A DNA stretch of 64,000 nt from contig CAMDKK010000001.1 of NCBI GenBank assembly GCA_945901045.1, positions 1-64,000 on the forward strand, given 5' to 3'. Position 1 is the first letter of the stretch; each line of letters opens with the position of its first letter. The position numbers and the translations under genes are program-made. The notes below the pieces were generated by a model. That model was not told the origin of the DNA. It saw only the letters and a program-made list of their open reading frames with translations, and did not search any database. Positions 9,225 to 17,701 of the stretch are shown here, piece after piece. This DNA is from Limnohabitans sp. Rim8. Its GTDB lineage: Bacteria > Pseudomonadota > Gammaproteobacteria > Burkholderiales > Burkholderiaceae_C.

Positions 9225-9301
9225 CGGCGTGTAGCGCAGCCTGGTAGCGCACTTGCATGGGGTGCAAGGGGTCGCGAGTTCGAATCCCGCCACGCCGACC
9301 A
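9225..9301 (+). tRNA. tRNA-Pro (anticodon GGG)
   Basis: A 77-nt cloverleaf. The acceptor stem CGGCGTG pairs with CACGCCG, the D-arm contains AGCCTGGTAGC, the anticodon stem CTTGC/GCAAG holds loop ATGGGGT with anticodon GGG, and the T-arm has GTTCGAATC. The 3' CCA is encoded. It reads CCC (and CCU by wobble) proline codons. Confidence 0.95.
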
Positions 9302-9644
9302 TTTTTTTAATTGAAATTAACGGGTGCAGCTCACAAGCTTGTTGCTCTTTTTTTTCGTTGTCCTTCTGATTTTCGAATTTCCCCACACATTTCCATACAC
9401 TCAAAAACTTAAATAGAATTTTCGCTGGATAAGTCAGGTGCATATTTGTGACCCCACATAACTTCCCCCAAAATGCCCCTGGCACTTGTAAATTCAGGTG
9501 GTCAGCTTAGCGCTGTCGGCGTTTCTCCATTCGCCTGACACAGCAAAATCAAGTTTTTCAAAGCTGAAAATTGAATCTTAAATCTATCAATCCTTGGGTT
9601 AAGTCCGTCAACACGCCTGCAAAGTTCACATCGCTGAATTTGCT
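9302..9644. other. Gene-free spacer after tRNA-Pro
   Basis: About 340 bases lie between the tRNA and the end of the convergent monooxygenase gene. T-runs at about 9350-9356 may end the tRNA transcript, but no good hairpin is visible. No integrase fragment, direct repeat of the tRNA 3' end or coding frame with family resemblance was seen. Confidence 0.6.
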
Positions 9645-11285
9645 CTAGGCGCTCAATTGAAAGCCGCGGTAGTTGTCGCTCACCACCTGGTTGCAAATCT
9701 CGGTATACCGCGCAAAGCCACCGGCATATGGCATGAACACCTGAGGCTTGCCTGGCACGTTGGCGCCCCAGTACCAAGAGTGTTTGACCTGGGCCAGCAG
9801 TGTCGCGCTGGCAGCCTTGTTCACTTCTTCGCACCAGCCATCGCTGGCTTGCTCGCTGGCTTCAATACGCTGCAGGCCTTTGTCGCGCAGCATGCGAATA
9901 CAGTCAGTGATCCAGTTGACATGCTGCTCAATGGCCGGGGGCAGGTTAGAGAGCACTGAAGGGCTGCCCGGGCCTGTGATGGTGAACATATTGGGAAAGC
10001 CGGGCACTTGCAGACCCAGATAATTGAGGGGTCCATCGCGCCAAACCTGTTTCAACAGGTGACCATCGCGGCCTTGGATGTCCATTTTCAGCAAAGAGCC
10101 TGTCATGGCATCGAAACCGGTGGCAAAAATGAGGATGTCCAATGGATACTCGGCCTGCGCGGTTCGAATGCCCTTGGCCGTGATGCGCTCGATGGGCGTA
10201 GCCCGCAAATTCACCAAGCTCACATTGTCACGGTTAAAGGTCTCGAAATAATGAGAATCCACAGGCGGGCGTTTAGCGGCAAAGGGGTGATCGATGTCGC
10301 TCAGCAATTCCGCAACCTCAGGGTTAAGGACAATTTCACGAATTTTTTTCCGTATGAAGTCGGCCACCAACTGATTGGCTTCAGGGTTGATTAAGGTGTC
10401 ATTGAATGCCGCACGAAATTCGAGACCACCCTTGATCCAGGCCGTCTCCATGATGGCCTCACGTTCGGCAGGATAAGTAGCTGTGACAGATCGATTGACC
10501 ATCCTGAAAGAATGGCCATTGGTATTGGTGTTCATGATGTGGCGAATGCCCTCAGAGTGGTCTTTGGCAAAGCGCTTGAATTCCTCTGACAAAAGTGCAT
10601 TGCGCGCCGGAATACTGTAGTTGGCGGTGCGCTGAAAAACCGTCAAGTGCTGGGCTTGGGCCGCCACAACGGGAATGGTTTGAATGCCGGTAGAGCCGGT
10701 GCCTACCACCCCGACACGTTTACCCGCGAAGTCCACCCCTTCATGGGGCCACTGCCCGGTGTGGTACCACTGGCCTTTGAAATCACTCAGACCCGGCAAT
10801 TGTGGCAAGTTGGCAGAGGACAGGCAACCCACGGCCGTGATCAAGAAGGGCGCGACAAAGTGCTGACCTTGTTCTGTGTAAACGTGCCAACGGTTCGTGG
10901 CTTCGTCAAAGTGGGCTGAATTCATGCGCGTATTCAGCAAAATATCCGACCGCAGATTGAAGCGATCAGCCACATGGTTCAGGTAGCGCAAGATTTCAGG
11001 TTGCTGTGGGTAGCGTTCAGTCCAGGCCCATTCGTTGACCAACTCTTTGGAGAAATAAAACATGTACGAATGGCTTTCCGAGTCGCAACGCGCACCGGGG
11101 TAGCGATTCCAGTACCAGGTGCCACCCACGCCGGCACCGGCTTCCAATACTTTGACCTGCATGCCCAGTTGGTCTCGCAAGCTGAGCAGTTGGTACATGC
11201 CTGAAAAACCCGCACCTATGATGACTGCATCGAGGCGAATGGTTTGTTCAACTTCAACGGGATGTGCTGATGCTGGTGTGTTCAT
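9645..11285 (-). CDS. Flavin-dependent monooxygenase, Baeyer-Villiger type
   Basis: Class B flavoprotein that probably inserts oxygen into a ketone (cyclohexanone- or cyclopentanone-monooxygenase-like) using FAD and NADPH. In the 546-residue product, the FAD Rossmann motif GAGFSG is at 24-29, the Baeyer-Villiger fingerprint FKGQWYHTGQWP at 169-180, and the NADPH Rossmann motif GTGSTG at 195-200. The GGTWYWNRYPGARCD block at about 54-68 is typical for this subfamily. Substrate cannot be told. It stands alone, convergent to tRNA-Pro. Confidence 0.88.
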   Translation of the reverse strand: MNTPASAHPVEVEQTIRLDAVIIGAGFSGMYQLLSLRDQLGMQVKVLEAGAGVGGTWYWNRYPGARCDSESHSYMFYFSKELVNEWAWTERYPQQPEILRYLNHVADRFNLRSDILLNTRMNSAHFDEATNRWHVYTEQGQHFVAPFLITAVGCLSSANLPQLPGLSDFKGQWYHTGQWPHEGVDFAGKRVGVVGTGSTGIQTIPVVAAQAQHLTVFQRTANYSIPARNALLSEEFKRFAKDHSEGIRHIMNTNTNGHSFRMVNRSVTATYPAEREAIMETAWIKGGLEFRAAFNDTLINPEANQLVADFIRKKIREIVLNPEVAELLSDIDHPFAAKRPPVDSHYFETFNRDNVSLVNLRATPIERITAKGIRTAQAEYPLDILIFATGFDAMTGSLLKMDIQGRDGHLLKQVWRDGPLNYLGLQVPGFPNMFTITGPGSPSVLSNLPPAIEQHVNWITDCIRMLRDKGLQRIEASEQASDGWCEEVNKAASATLLAQVKHSWYWGANVPGKPQVFMPYAGGFARYTEICNQVVSDNYRGFQLSA

Positions 11286-11460
11286 GCTGAAAATAGTAAG
11301 GGATACACCTCATCAAGGGCTGTGATTTAGGTGACATGACTTGAAACTGCTTGGCAGGTATCTGTGAACAGCGCTTTACCAGAGTCTTCAGCGGAATCGG
11401 GGGTTCAGGGCTCAAGTTGCTTACAAAAATTTAAGATTCAAGTCGAATGGATCAAAATCC

Positions 11461-12054
11461 CTACAACATGTGCGTGATAGATTCCAAGCGCTTCAAAGGA
11501 TCTAATTCACCCAGAAGTTGCAGCTTGAGCTCCGCGCTAATGGGCATCGCCTCCGCGTAGCGGTTAGCCAGCCACCCACATTGGTCCAAGTGGTAAGGAG
11601 GAAAGATAGGCAGTTTGTCTATCACACCCTGTTGCTGAGCAGATGCGATAACTTTGCCAAGCCGGTCCGCGTGGGCTTGCATAGCGGCGGGCACTTCGAC
11701 TTCGGGATCTTGTGCCAGATACTTCACGCTGCCTTGCCACACGCCATAGGGCCCGGGTTGCACGTCGTGCAATTGAAACCGCAAACCGCCCTGGCACACG
11801 ATGCGAAACAATGTGGGCTGAACTTGCTCTAATTCTCTGATGTGCGCCATGCAACCCACATGATGAAGCTTCGGTACTTGGCCAGGCACCTGAACTTCGC
11901 TGCCTTGTTGAATCCAAGCCACGCCAAAAGGCTGTTGCTGTTGGTGGCATCGCTTGATGAGGTCGAGGTAGCGCACTTCAAAAATTTGAAGCAGCAGCAT
12001 GCCATCGGGAAATAAGCCGTTTGAGAGAGGGAAGAGGGGAATGGTGTCCTGCAC
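11461..12054 (-). CDS. Lon-protease substrate-binding-domain protein
   Basis: A 197-residue protein made only of the LON N-terminal (substrate-binding) domain: it starts IPLFPLSNGLFPDG and contains FEVRYLDLI, and there is no AAA+ or protease part. Such stand-alone LON_substr_bdg proteins are common in Burkholderiales and their role is unknown. The most likely start is GTG at 12054. Divergent from the neighbouring hydratase gene. Confidence 0.85.
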   Translation of the reverse strand: MQDTIPLFPLSNGLFPDGMLLLQIFEVRYLDLIKRCHQQQQPFGVAWIQQGSEVQVPGQVPKLHHVGCMAHIRELEQVQPTLFRIVCQGGLRFQLHDVQPGPYGVWQGSVKYLAQDPEVEVPAAMQAHADRLGKVIASAQQQGVIDKLPIFPPYHLDQCGWLANRYAEAMPISAELKLQLLGELDPLKRLESITHML

Positions 12055-12156
12055 GGTCGGGTCTATGCTTTGAGGTTCGGTTTATCGGAGTTCAATGACA
12101 TCACTGTTGGGCATTCAACAATTATGATCCGAACTTCATGACGAAGGAAAAGCCTT

Positions 12157-12960
12157 ATGACACCGGAAACACTTTTGCAGCACATTGACAATGGAAAGCT
12201 TTGGACCGACGGTTCGTTGGCCAGCCTTCCAGCAGATGCGGCGCAGGCTTACCAAACCGCTTTGCAAGTAAGGCAACTCCGGGTAGTTCGGGGTGAACAG
12301 CCGCGGGGCTTCAAGATTGGCTTTACCAACCGTAGCATTTGGGAGCGTTATCAGGTGTTCGAGCCTATTTGGGGCACGGTGTGGAACACCACCCTCAGCA
12401 TGGCCAATGAAGTGGGCGAGTGCAGCGTAGACATTTCTCGCATGTGCCAGCCCAGGCTGGAGCCGGAGTTGGTGTTTGCTATGCGTTGCACACCGCCTGC
12501 CGATTTAACGCTGCAAAGTTTGTTTGAGTCGATTGAATGGATGTCAAGTGGTTTTGAAGTGGTCCAATCGCATGCTGCCGATTGGAAGTTCAAGCTGGCG
12601 GATACCATTACAGACAGCGGCTTGCACGCCCATCTGGTAGTGGGCAAGTCAGTTCAGGTGGCGAATGTGGCAAGCAGCGGTGAAGCTTTGCACGCAATGC
12701 TGGTGGGTATGTCGCTTGAATTGATGCAAGCAGGGCAGAGGGTAGAGAAGGGTGCTGCGTTCAATGTGCTGGACAGCCCTTTGATGGCGCTGCTGAACTT
12801 TATGAAGGCGCTCAGAAGCTGCCCTGGTGCACCCGATGTTCAAACGGGGGACGTGATCACCACGGGAACTTGGACAGACGCTTGGCCGTTGGTCGCAGGG
12901 CAAGTTTGGCAAAGTCAATACGAGTTGCCCCTCGTGGGCTTGACTTTGAAGGTGGTTTGA
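12157..12960 (+). CDS. 2-keto-4-pentenoate hydratase / FAH-family protein
   Basis: A 267-residue member of the fumarylacetoacetate-hydrolase superfamily, of the type found as 2-keto-4-pentenoate hydratase or 4-oxalocrotonate decarboxylase in meta-cleavage pathways. The core shows GFKIGFTN (about 49-56), the acidic metal-binding block RLEPELVFAM (about 101-110) and GDVITTGTWTDAWPL near the end. A strong AAGGAA ribosome binding site precedes the ATG. No other meta-cleavage gene is next to it, so the substrate is unknown. Confidence 0.82.
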   Translation: MTPETLLQHIDNGKLWTDGSLASLPADAAQAYQTALQVRQLRVVRGEQPRGFKIGFTNRSIWERYQVFEPIWGTVWNTTLSMANEVGECSVDISRMCQPRLEPELVFAMRCTPPADLTLQSLFESIEWMSSGFEVVQSHAADWKFKLADTITDSGLHAHLVVGKSVQVANVASSGEALHAMLVGMSLELMQAGQRVEKGAAFNVLDSPLMALLNFMKALRSCPGAPDVQTGDVITTGTWTDAWPLVAGQVWQSQYELPLVGLTLKVV

Positions 12961-12982
12961 AATTAGAGCTTCAAACCACCTT
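12949..12982. repeat. 13-bp perfect inverted repeat at the end of the hydratase gene
   Basis: AAGGTGGTTTGAA and TTCAAACCACCTT are perfect complements separated by 8 nt (ATTAGAGC). The left arm contains the hydratase stop codon and the right arm contains the last codons of the convergent histone-deacetylase-like pseudogene, so both frames end in KVV-stop. It may act as a bidirectional terminator hairpin, although only a weak T-stretch follows. Confidence 0.6.
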
Positions 12983-13588
12983 AATTTCGCTGATTTGCAT
13001 CACGGCTTGTGAGTCCGTGAGGCCGCCCAAGGGGTCGTGGATGTGGCTGTCGGCCTCAGCTTGGTAAATGAGCAAGTCGCAATTTGCAAATTGTGTTTTT
13101 ATTTTTTGGACCAGTCCTTGCATAAACTGCTCAGCCTCTTAGGCCTGAAAATGCCGGCGCTAGTGGGCCACTTGTTTGGCCAGACCCAGTTTGTCGATGA
13201 TGGCTTGGGTGCTGTTGCCCCAGTGCATGTCCAGATCCAATATGCTAATTTTCCGAGCGGCATTTTTCGTTAGCAAATCCTGTTCTGCTTCCATCAATCC
13301 CTCGAAGGTGCAAAAGCCGCCACCAAATCCGTATCCGGCATGGTGGAACCCAGAACAGGGTGCAACAGCGCCGACGCGATTGGTCAATGCAGCCCAATAG
13401 GCGTTCAGCATGGCGCTAAAGGTAGAGGGCAATGACGCAGCCATTTGTGCAGACCGATTGCCAAATACTTTGGGCAAGATGTAGTCCAAAATCCTGTCTA
13501 CATAACGGGCGAGGTGCGCACGAACCAGTTGTTTGCGGCTAATTGGGCAAGGGGCTGTGACTTGCATGGGGATGCCTACCAACCCCAC
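12971..13588 (-). pseudogene. Histone-deacetylase-superfamily protein, degraded
   Basis: The minus-strand frame encodes recognisable acetylpolyamine/histone-deacetylase-like blocks: ARYVDRIL, FHHAGYGFGGGFCTF (active-site histidines), LDLDMHWGN (zinc ligands DxH) and, further on, LLIYQAEADSHIHDPLGG. Two in-frame stops (TAG at about 13160 and TAA at about 13142) interrupt it between the last two blocks. The N-terminus and the C-terminal part are missing or changed. The protein cannot be made in full. Confidence 0.8.
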
Positions 13589-13633
13589 GATTGCACCAAT
13601 TACTCGGGCTTGGCCGCGCTGGGTGAATAGCTG

Positions 13634-14071
13634 ATGTTGACAGTGACAATTTGCGATGAAAAAAATGGGAATCTACATACAAACCTCCAGAATGGTGATG
13701 TGGACGTTGCAAGTAACCGCGCTTATATCGCCATTTTTGATGCGGCTCAAGCAGCTTTGCTGATGTCGGGGGTACCTGCACCGGATGCATTGGGTAAGAC
13801 ATGCCGCGGCTTGATCAATACCTTCAGCGCTTATCTGGTCAAGGACGGACCAGTCAGCAAGAAGTTGGGCCGTCAACTTAAGCGAGCCGAAGACATGCGC
13901 ATGGTCGATGACTGTAACGGCGAGTCAATTACGCAGGCAGATGTGGCAGATGTGGTGGCTAAGGCCGAGGTGTTTGTAAGCACTATGCAGATCATATTTT
14001 CCGAGGGTAAGGCCGCACCGGGTGATACTGCGCAGGCCGGAGATGTGTTGACCGACGTCCAAATACCATAG
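13634..14071 (+). CDS. HEPN-domain (UPF0332-like) protein, possibly a remnant
   Basis: The 145-residue product resembles HEPN/UPF0332 proteins, which often pair with a MNT nucleotidyltransferase as a toxin-antitoxin system: DVASNRAYIAIFDAAQAALL (about 23-42), then GLINTFSAYLVKDGPVSK and ELGRxLKRAEDMR-like text. The start is unusual: residues 1-18 do not resemble the normal helical N-terminus, and the expected second tyrosine of AYYA is isoleucine. No nucleotidyltransferase gene is adjacent. I suspect a rearranged, perhaps non-functional copy. Confidence 0.55.
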   Translation: MLTVTICDEKNGNLHTNLQNGDVDVASNRAYIAIFDAAQAALLMSGVPAPDALGKTCRGLINTFSAYLVKDGPVSKKLGRQLKRAEDMRMVDDCNGESITQADVADVVAKAEVFVSTMQIIFSEGKAAPGDTAQAGDVLTDVQIP

Positions 14072-14072
14072 G

Positions 14073-14204
14073 TCAGTGATGCGTATGACGAACGGCGGTT
14101 CGTTGGGCGCGAATGCGATAGGCTTTGTGCCGCTGTGAAAAGGTGTAGATAACGGGGACACAAATCCCCACAAGCAAGATGCAAAGTTGGCTTGTGGGTC
14201 TCAT
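14073..14204 (-). CDS. Possible small membrane protein
   Basis: This 43-residue frame has one hydrophobic segment (LCILLVGICVPVIYTF, about 7-22) followed by a basic histidine/arginine-rich tail ending in HHTH-like residues. No ribosome binding site is clear and I do not recognise a family. It is listed because the segment plus basic tail looks protein-like and the region otherwise holds nothing. Confidence 0.25.
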   Translation of the reverse strand: MRPTSQLCILLVGICVPVIYTFSQRHKAYRIRAQRTAVRHTHH

Positions 14205-14250
14205 GTGGATGTTGTGCTTTTTCAGTGGGTGGGATGCAACTGTGCTGCGA

Positions 14251-15303
14251 TCAGCCTGGCACACACAGCGTTTGCTGGGCTTGCGTCGAGGTTTGCTGAT
14301 GGGGCACGGGTCTGTTTTGCAGCCAGTGGGTCATGTCTTGCAGTGGCTCGCGGTTACGAAGTTGGCGTGTCAGCAGGTGCCAGCCTTCTGGGTAGATCAC
14401 GACATTGATGACGCCGGTGCTGGCCGTTGTGGTGTTGAGGTGCGTCAGCCAGTCGCACACGGGGTGTTGCGGGATGATGCGGTCGCGCTGGCCGTAGAGC
14501 ACCAGTGTGCGTTGGGGTGGCAGGTTGGTTTGGGTTTGAGCGCGGCCCATGAGTTCGGTCACTCCGGCGAGGCTGCCGACGCGGGTGGCTTTGATGAACA
14601 GCGGGTCGCGGCTCAGGTCGCGTGAGACTTCAGGGTCGTCGGTGGGGCGAATGCCCAGCGATTGCAAGCCTCGGCCGGTGAAAGTCATTTCTGGGGCCAT
14701 GGCGTTCATGACTTGCAGGCTTAAGCGTTGGTACCACGGCATGCTTTGCGCACCCCACACGGCAGGGGCTTGAAGGATGAGTTGGTCGGCTGTAAGTCCA
14801 GGCACTTCACTGGCGGCCACCATCACGACAGCGCCGCCCATGCTTTCGCCCAACACCGTCAGGGGCAGGCCGGGGTGGCGCTCGCGCAGTTGTGCGGCGA
14901 TGTTGCGCAGGTCGCTCAGCAGCGTGTGCGTTCCGGGCCAGATGCCCGGTTCGGGGTTGGCCCCAAAGCCGCGTTGGTCGTAGGCGTACACCGTGGCTTG
15001 AACAGCGTCCACCAGGTGCTGGGCGAGGGGCTCAAAGGCCTTGCTGTAGTCGTTGAAGCCGTGCACGGCCAGCACGATGTGCTGGGGCTGGGGGCTGACC
15101 CAGACCCTTGCAGCCAAGAGGTTCCCGCTCGGCAAGCCGAAGGTGGTGGAATTGGCTGGTACCGGATTGGCCTTTGTGATTTTGTCCGACACCGTGGGCA
15201 CCATGGTCACTGTAATGTGCCCCGTGGGCGCCGAGCAAGCCGTCAGCAGCGCAATGCACGCACTGGCGAAGCAGCGAAAAAGGCCTATGTGGGTTGGTGT
15301 CAT
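14251..15303 (-). CDS. Alpha/beta-hydrolase lipoprotein, monoacylglycerol-lipase-like
   Basis: A 350-residue predicted lipoprotein: the N-terminal signal ends with the lipobox LTAC (about 20-23), so it should be anchored to a membrane. The hydrolase domain shows the nucleophile elbow GESMGG, an acid at GQRDRIIP and the catalytic histidine at EGWHLL near the C-terminus. Oxyanion-loop text AVHGFNDYS and YDQRGFG are typical for serine-aminopeptidase/monoacylglycerol-lipase-type enzymes. The substrate is probably a lipid ester (inference). Confidence 0.82.
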   Translation of the reverse strand: MTPTHIGLFRCFASACIALLTACSAPTGHITVTMVPTVSDKITKANPVPANSTTFGLPSGNLLAARVWVSPQPQHIVLAVHGFNDYSKAFEPLAQHLVDAVQATVYAYDQRGFGANPEPGIWPGTHTLLSDLRNIAAQLRERHPGLPLTVLGESMGGAVVMVAASEVPGLTADQLILQAPAVWGAQSMPWYQRLSLQVMNAMAPEMTFTGRGLQSLGIRPTDDPEVSRDLSRDPLFIKATRVGSLAGVTELMGRAQTQTNLPPQRTLVLYGQRDRIIPQHPVCDWLTHLNTTTASTGVINVVIYPEGWHLLTRQLRNREPLQDMTHWLQNRPVPHQQTSTQAQQTLCVPG

Positions 15304-15335
15304 AGCTGTTGTTTAAGTTGAAAAAATGGCCTTCG

Positions 15336-15521
15336 CTAGGCCTTGGGGGCAAGGCGCTTGAACAGGCCAGTTTGTTCGATCCAAAGCCTGGCGGGCAAGA
15401 ACCCCGTCACCCGTACGATGTGCACTACATCCACCCGCATTTGAGCACGGGTGAGCCCTTCGAGGAGTTTACTTTTGTCGTTTTCGGTCAGAGTTTCAAA
15501 TTCGACTTTGTACAGCACCAT
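15336..15521 (-). CDS. Small protein of unknown function after metX-like gene
   Basis: A 61-residue frame starting ATG at 15521, in the same direction and 31 nt downstream of the MetX-like gene. Its composition is protein-like (acidic-basic helix ENDKSKLLEGLTRAQMR, then a hydrophobic VVHIVRVTGFLPARLW part). I do not recognise a family and no clear Shine-Dalgarno is seen. Confidence 0.4.
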   Translation of the reverse strand: MVLYKVEFETLTENDKSKLLEGLTRAQMRVDVVHIVRVTGFLPARLWIEQTGLFKRLAPKA

Positions 15522-15552
15522 GCTTGTATTTTTACGCTGGATTCGTGTTTGT

Positions 15553-16581
15553 TCAAGTTGGGTTGGATGTTTTCCATAAAAACGCATGAATATGTTGAGC
15601 CAAAAAAAACACACTTTCAGCATCGGCAAATGAGGCCGACTGATGGCCCCAGCGAGAAGGGATTTCAATAAACTTACAATTTTGAATGTGTTGTGCAGCC
15701 CAGTGAGCGCTTTCAGCGGGGTTGTACAAATCCAATGGGGGAGCAAGGATAAGGGTTGGGGCACAAATACTGGTCAAAGCCGATGCCGTCGTGTTGTGTC
15801 CAGGTGTCGTGCCGACGTCATGCGCATCGTATGCATGCGTTTGACACAGCCAGTCCCAGACAGAGTATTGCTGCTTCTGCCAAGTTTTAACGCGTTCATC
15901 AATGTCGTTCAGCAAATCTGAAATTTCCTGATACAGCGCATCCCAATGATCTGGTGTGCGGGAATTGATCATCTGCATCAGAGGGACCCAAGCTGACCAG
16001 GCTTGAGGATCATCATCGCGCCAGCCTGGGTGTGCTTGTAAAACTCGACGTGATGTTTCGTTCATTAGCCTGGCCCATGTCGTTGTTCGTGCCATGGGTG
16101 TCATTGCCACAACATGATGAACCCGCTGTGGTTCGCTCACGGCCCATTGAAGTGCTTGCATTCCGCCCATGGACGCACCTACAACAGCGTGCACTTGGTC
16201 AACGCCCAAAAGATTCAACAGTTGCGACTGGCTATTGACCATGTCTCGGACGCTGATAAAAGGAAACTGATCCCGAGGCTGCGATTGCGAATTGGATGGC
16301 GAAACACTCAAGCCGTTACCCAATGCATCAACAGCAATCACCGTACAGTGTGACGGATCCAAAGCCATGCCTTTACCAATTAGAAAATCAAGACGATGGT
16401 GCGTGCTGGCAATGGCGCTTGGACACAGCACGACGGGCCGACCTGATTGCAAGTCACCATGTATGACGTAACTTAGAAATGCATCGCGTATGAATCCGCC
16501 CATTTCTGTTGGGAAATCTCCCAAGGACATGCGCAGGTGAGGGCGATCGATCCATCCGGGCTGCAAAGGAGGGTGAGACAT
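15553..16581 (-). CDS. MetX-like alpha/beta hydrolase (homoserine acetyltransferase family)
   Basis: A 342-residue alpha/beta-fold protein of the homoserine O-acetyltransferase family. The nucleophile is in GASMGGMQALQW (about 136-147), the catalytic Asp in APPLDLYNP and the His in RWGHQSAS. MetX proper is slightly longer, and the context (TRAP transporter, alcohol dehydrogenase, dioxygenase) points to a catabolic ester- or thioester-acting relative and not methionine synthesis; this is inference. Two nucleotides separate it from the upstream alcohol dehydrogenase gene. Confidence 0.8.
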   Translation of the reverse strand: MSHPPLQPGWIDRPHLRMSLGDFPTEMGGFIRDAFLSYVIHGDLQSGRPVVLCPSAIASTHHRLDFLIGKGMALDPSHCTVIAVDALGNGLSVSPSNSQSQPRDQFPFISVRDMVNSQSQLLNLLGVDQVHAVVGASMGGMQALQWAVSEPQRVHHVVAMTPMARTTTWARLMNETSRRVLQAHPGWRDDDPQAWSAWVPLMQMINSRTPDHWDALYQEISDLLNDIDERVKTWQKQQYSVWDWLCQTHAYDAHDVGTTPGHNTTASALTSICAPTLILAPPLDLYNPAESAHWAAQHIQNCKFIEIPSRWGHQSASFADAESVFFLAQHIHAFLWKTSNPT

Positions 16582-16583
16582 GT

Positions 16584-17684
16584 TTACATTTGAATGACGG
16601 CGCGAACAATTTGGCCCTGGGCCAAGGCGTCAAACCCGATGTTGATGTCTTGAAGTGGCAAACGCATACTGATGAGTTCATCCAGTTTGAGTTTGCCATT
16701 TAAATAGGCTCTCGCCAGCCAGGGAAAATCACGCTGCGGTCTCGCCCCGCCATAGCTTGATCGAACAATACGCTTGTCGCCCATCAAAGAGCCAAAGCGC
16801 AGGCTTACATTGCGGTTGATTTCGGTTTTACCCAGAATGACCAGTTGCCCCCCGGGTCGCAGGGCCTCCAATGCAAGGCGCAAAGTGACTTCCTGTCCAA
16901 CACATTCAAATACATAGTCTGCGCCACGCCCTTGGGTCAGCGAAAAAACCTCTTCACGCAACTCCTCTGCGCATCCATGCAGACAATGCGTGGCGCCCAT
17001 TTGGGTCGAAAGTTCATCACGCAGCATGTTACTGTCAATGGCCATGATGCTTTGCGCATCTGCAATGCGTGCCCCTTGGATAACATTCAGTCCGACAGCC
17101 CCACAGCCAATCACCAGCACATGACTACCTGCTTGAACTTGTGCATGCCGCAAAACTGCACCAACACCGGTCATGACGCCGCAACCGATAAGACATGCAC
17201 GGTCTGCCGGTAGCTCTGAGGGTACAACTATGGCACCGGATTCGGGAACGACAGTGAATTGTGCGTGGGAAGAAACCACTGAAAAGTGGTGCATTTTTTC
17301 ACCGCGCCAAAGGTAGCGGGATGTCCCGTCCATGAGATGACCGGCTGGTTGATGGCGACTGAAGGGTTCGCACAGTATGGGCTGACTGCGAACACAGTAA
17401 AAACAATGCCCACAAAAGGGATTCCATGAACAAATGACACTGTCACCGACCTTGACGCTGGTCACCGATCTGCCAATCTCTTGCACAATGCCGGCCCCTT
17501 CGTGGCCTAAGATAATGGGCAGTGGATAGGACAATGCGCCATGAATAACTTCATAATCTGTGTGGCATAGACCACTGGCCTGTATTTTCACGAGCACATC
17601 GTGTGGCTGTAGCGGCAAGCACTCAACTTCGTCTACCAACAAAGCTTGGCCGGTTTTCTCCAAGATGGCAGCTTTGAATTTCAT
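16584..17684 (-). CDS. Zinc-dependent alcohol dehydrogenase
   Basis: A 366-residue medium-chain dehydrogenase/reductase. Catalytic zinc ligands are seen in GLCHTDY (Cys about 38) and GHEGAGIV (His about 60). The structural zinc site is the four-cysteine cluster in NPFCGHCFYCVRSQPILCE. The cofactor motif GCGAVGLNVIQGA lies around 193-205 and is followed by an acidic residue (MAID), which favours NAD. It resembles class III/aryl-alcohol dehydrogenases. It lies between dctM and the MetX-like gene in the same operon, so it probably oxidises an alcohol derived from the imported compound. Confidence 0.88.
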   Translation of the reverse strand: MKFKAAILEKTGQALLVDEVECLPLQPHDVLVKIQASGLCHTDYEVIHGALSYPLPIILGHEGAGIVQEIGRSVTSVKVGDSVICSWNPFCGHCFYCVRSQPILCEPFSRHQPAGHLMDGTSRYLWRGEKMHHFSVVSSHAQFTVVPESGAIVVPSELPADRACLIGCGVMTGVGAVLRHAQVQAGSHVLVIGCGAVGLNVIQGARIADAQSIMAIDSNMLRDELSTQMGATHCLHGCAEELREEVFSLTQGRGADYVFECVGQEVTLRLALEALRPGGQLVILGKTEINRNVSLRFGSLMGDKRIVRSSYGGARPQRDFPWLARAYLNGKLKLDELISMRLPLQDINIGFDALAQGQIVRAVIQM

Positions 17685-17701
17685 TCATTCAATCCGGCAA
17701 T

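Noticed and set aside
9207..9485. Minus-strand frame with [17 protein letters not shown] text
   Set aside because: It is the antisense of tRNA-Pro, a well-known false protein of this type.
9502..9834. Minus-strand frame overlapping the monooxygenase end
   Set aside because: It reads the monooxygenase gene in another frame; no independent support.
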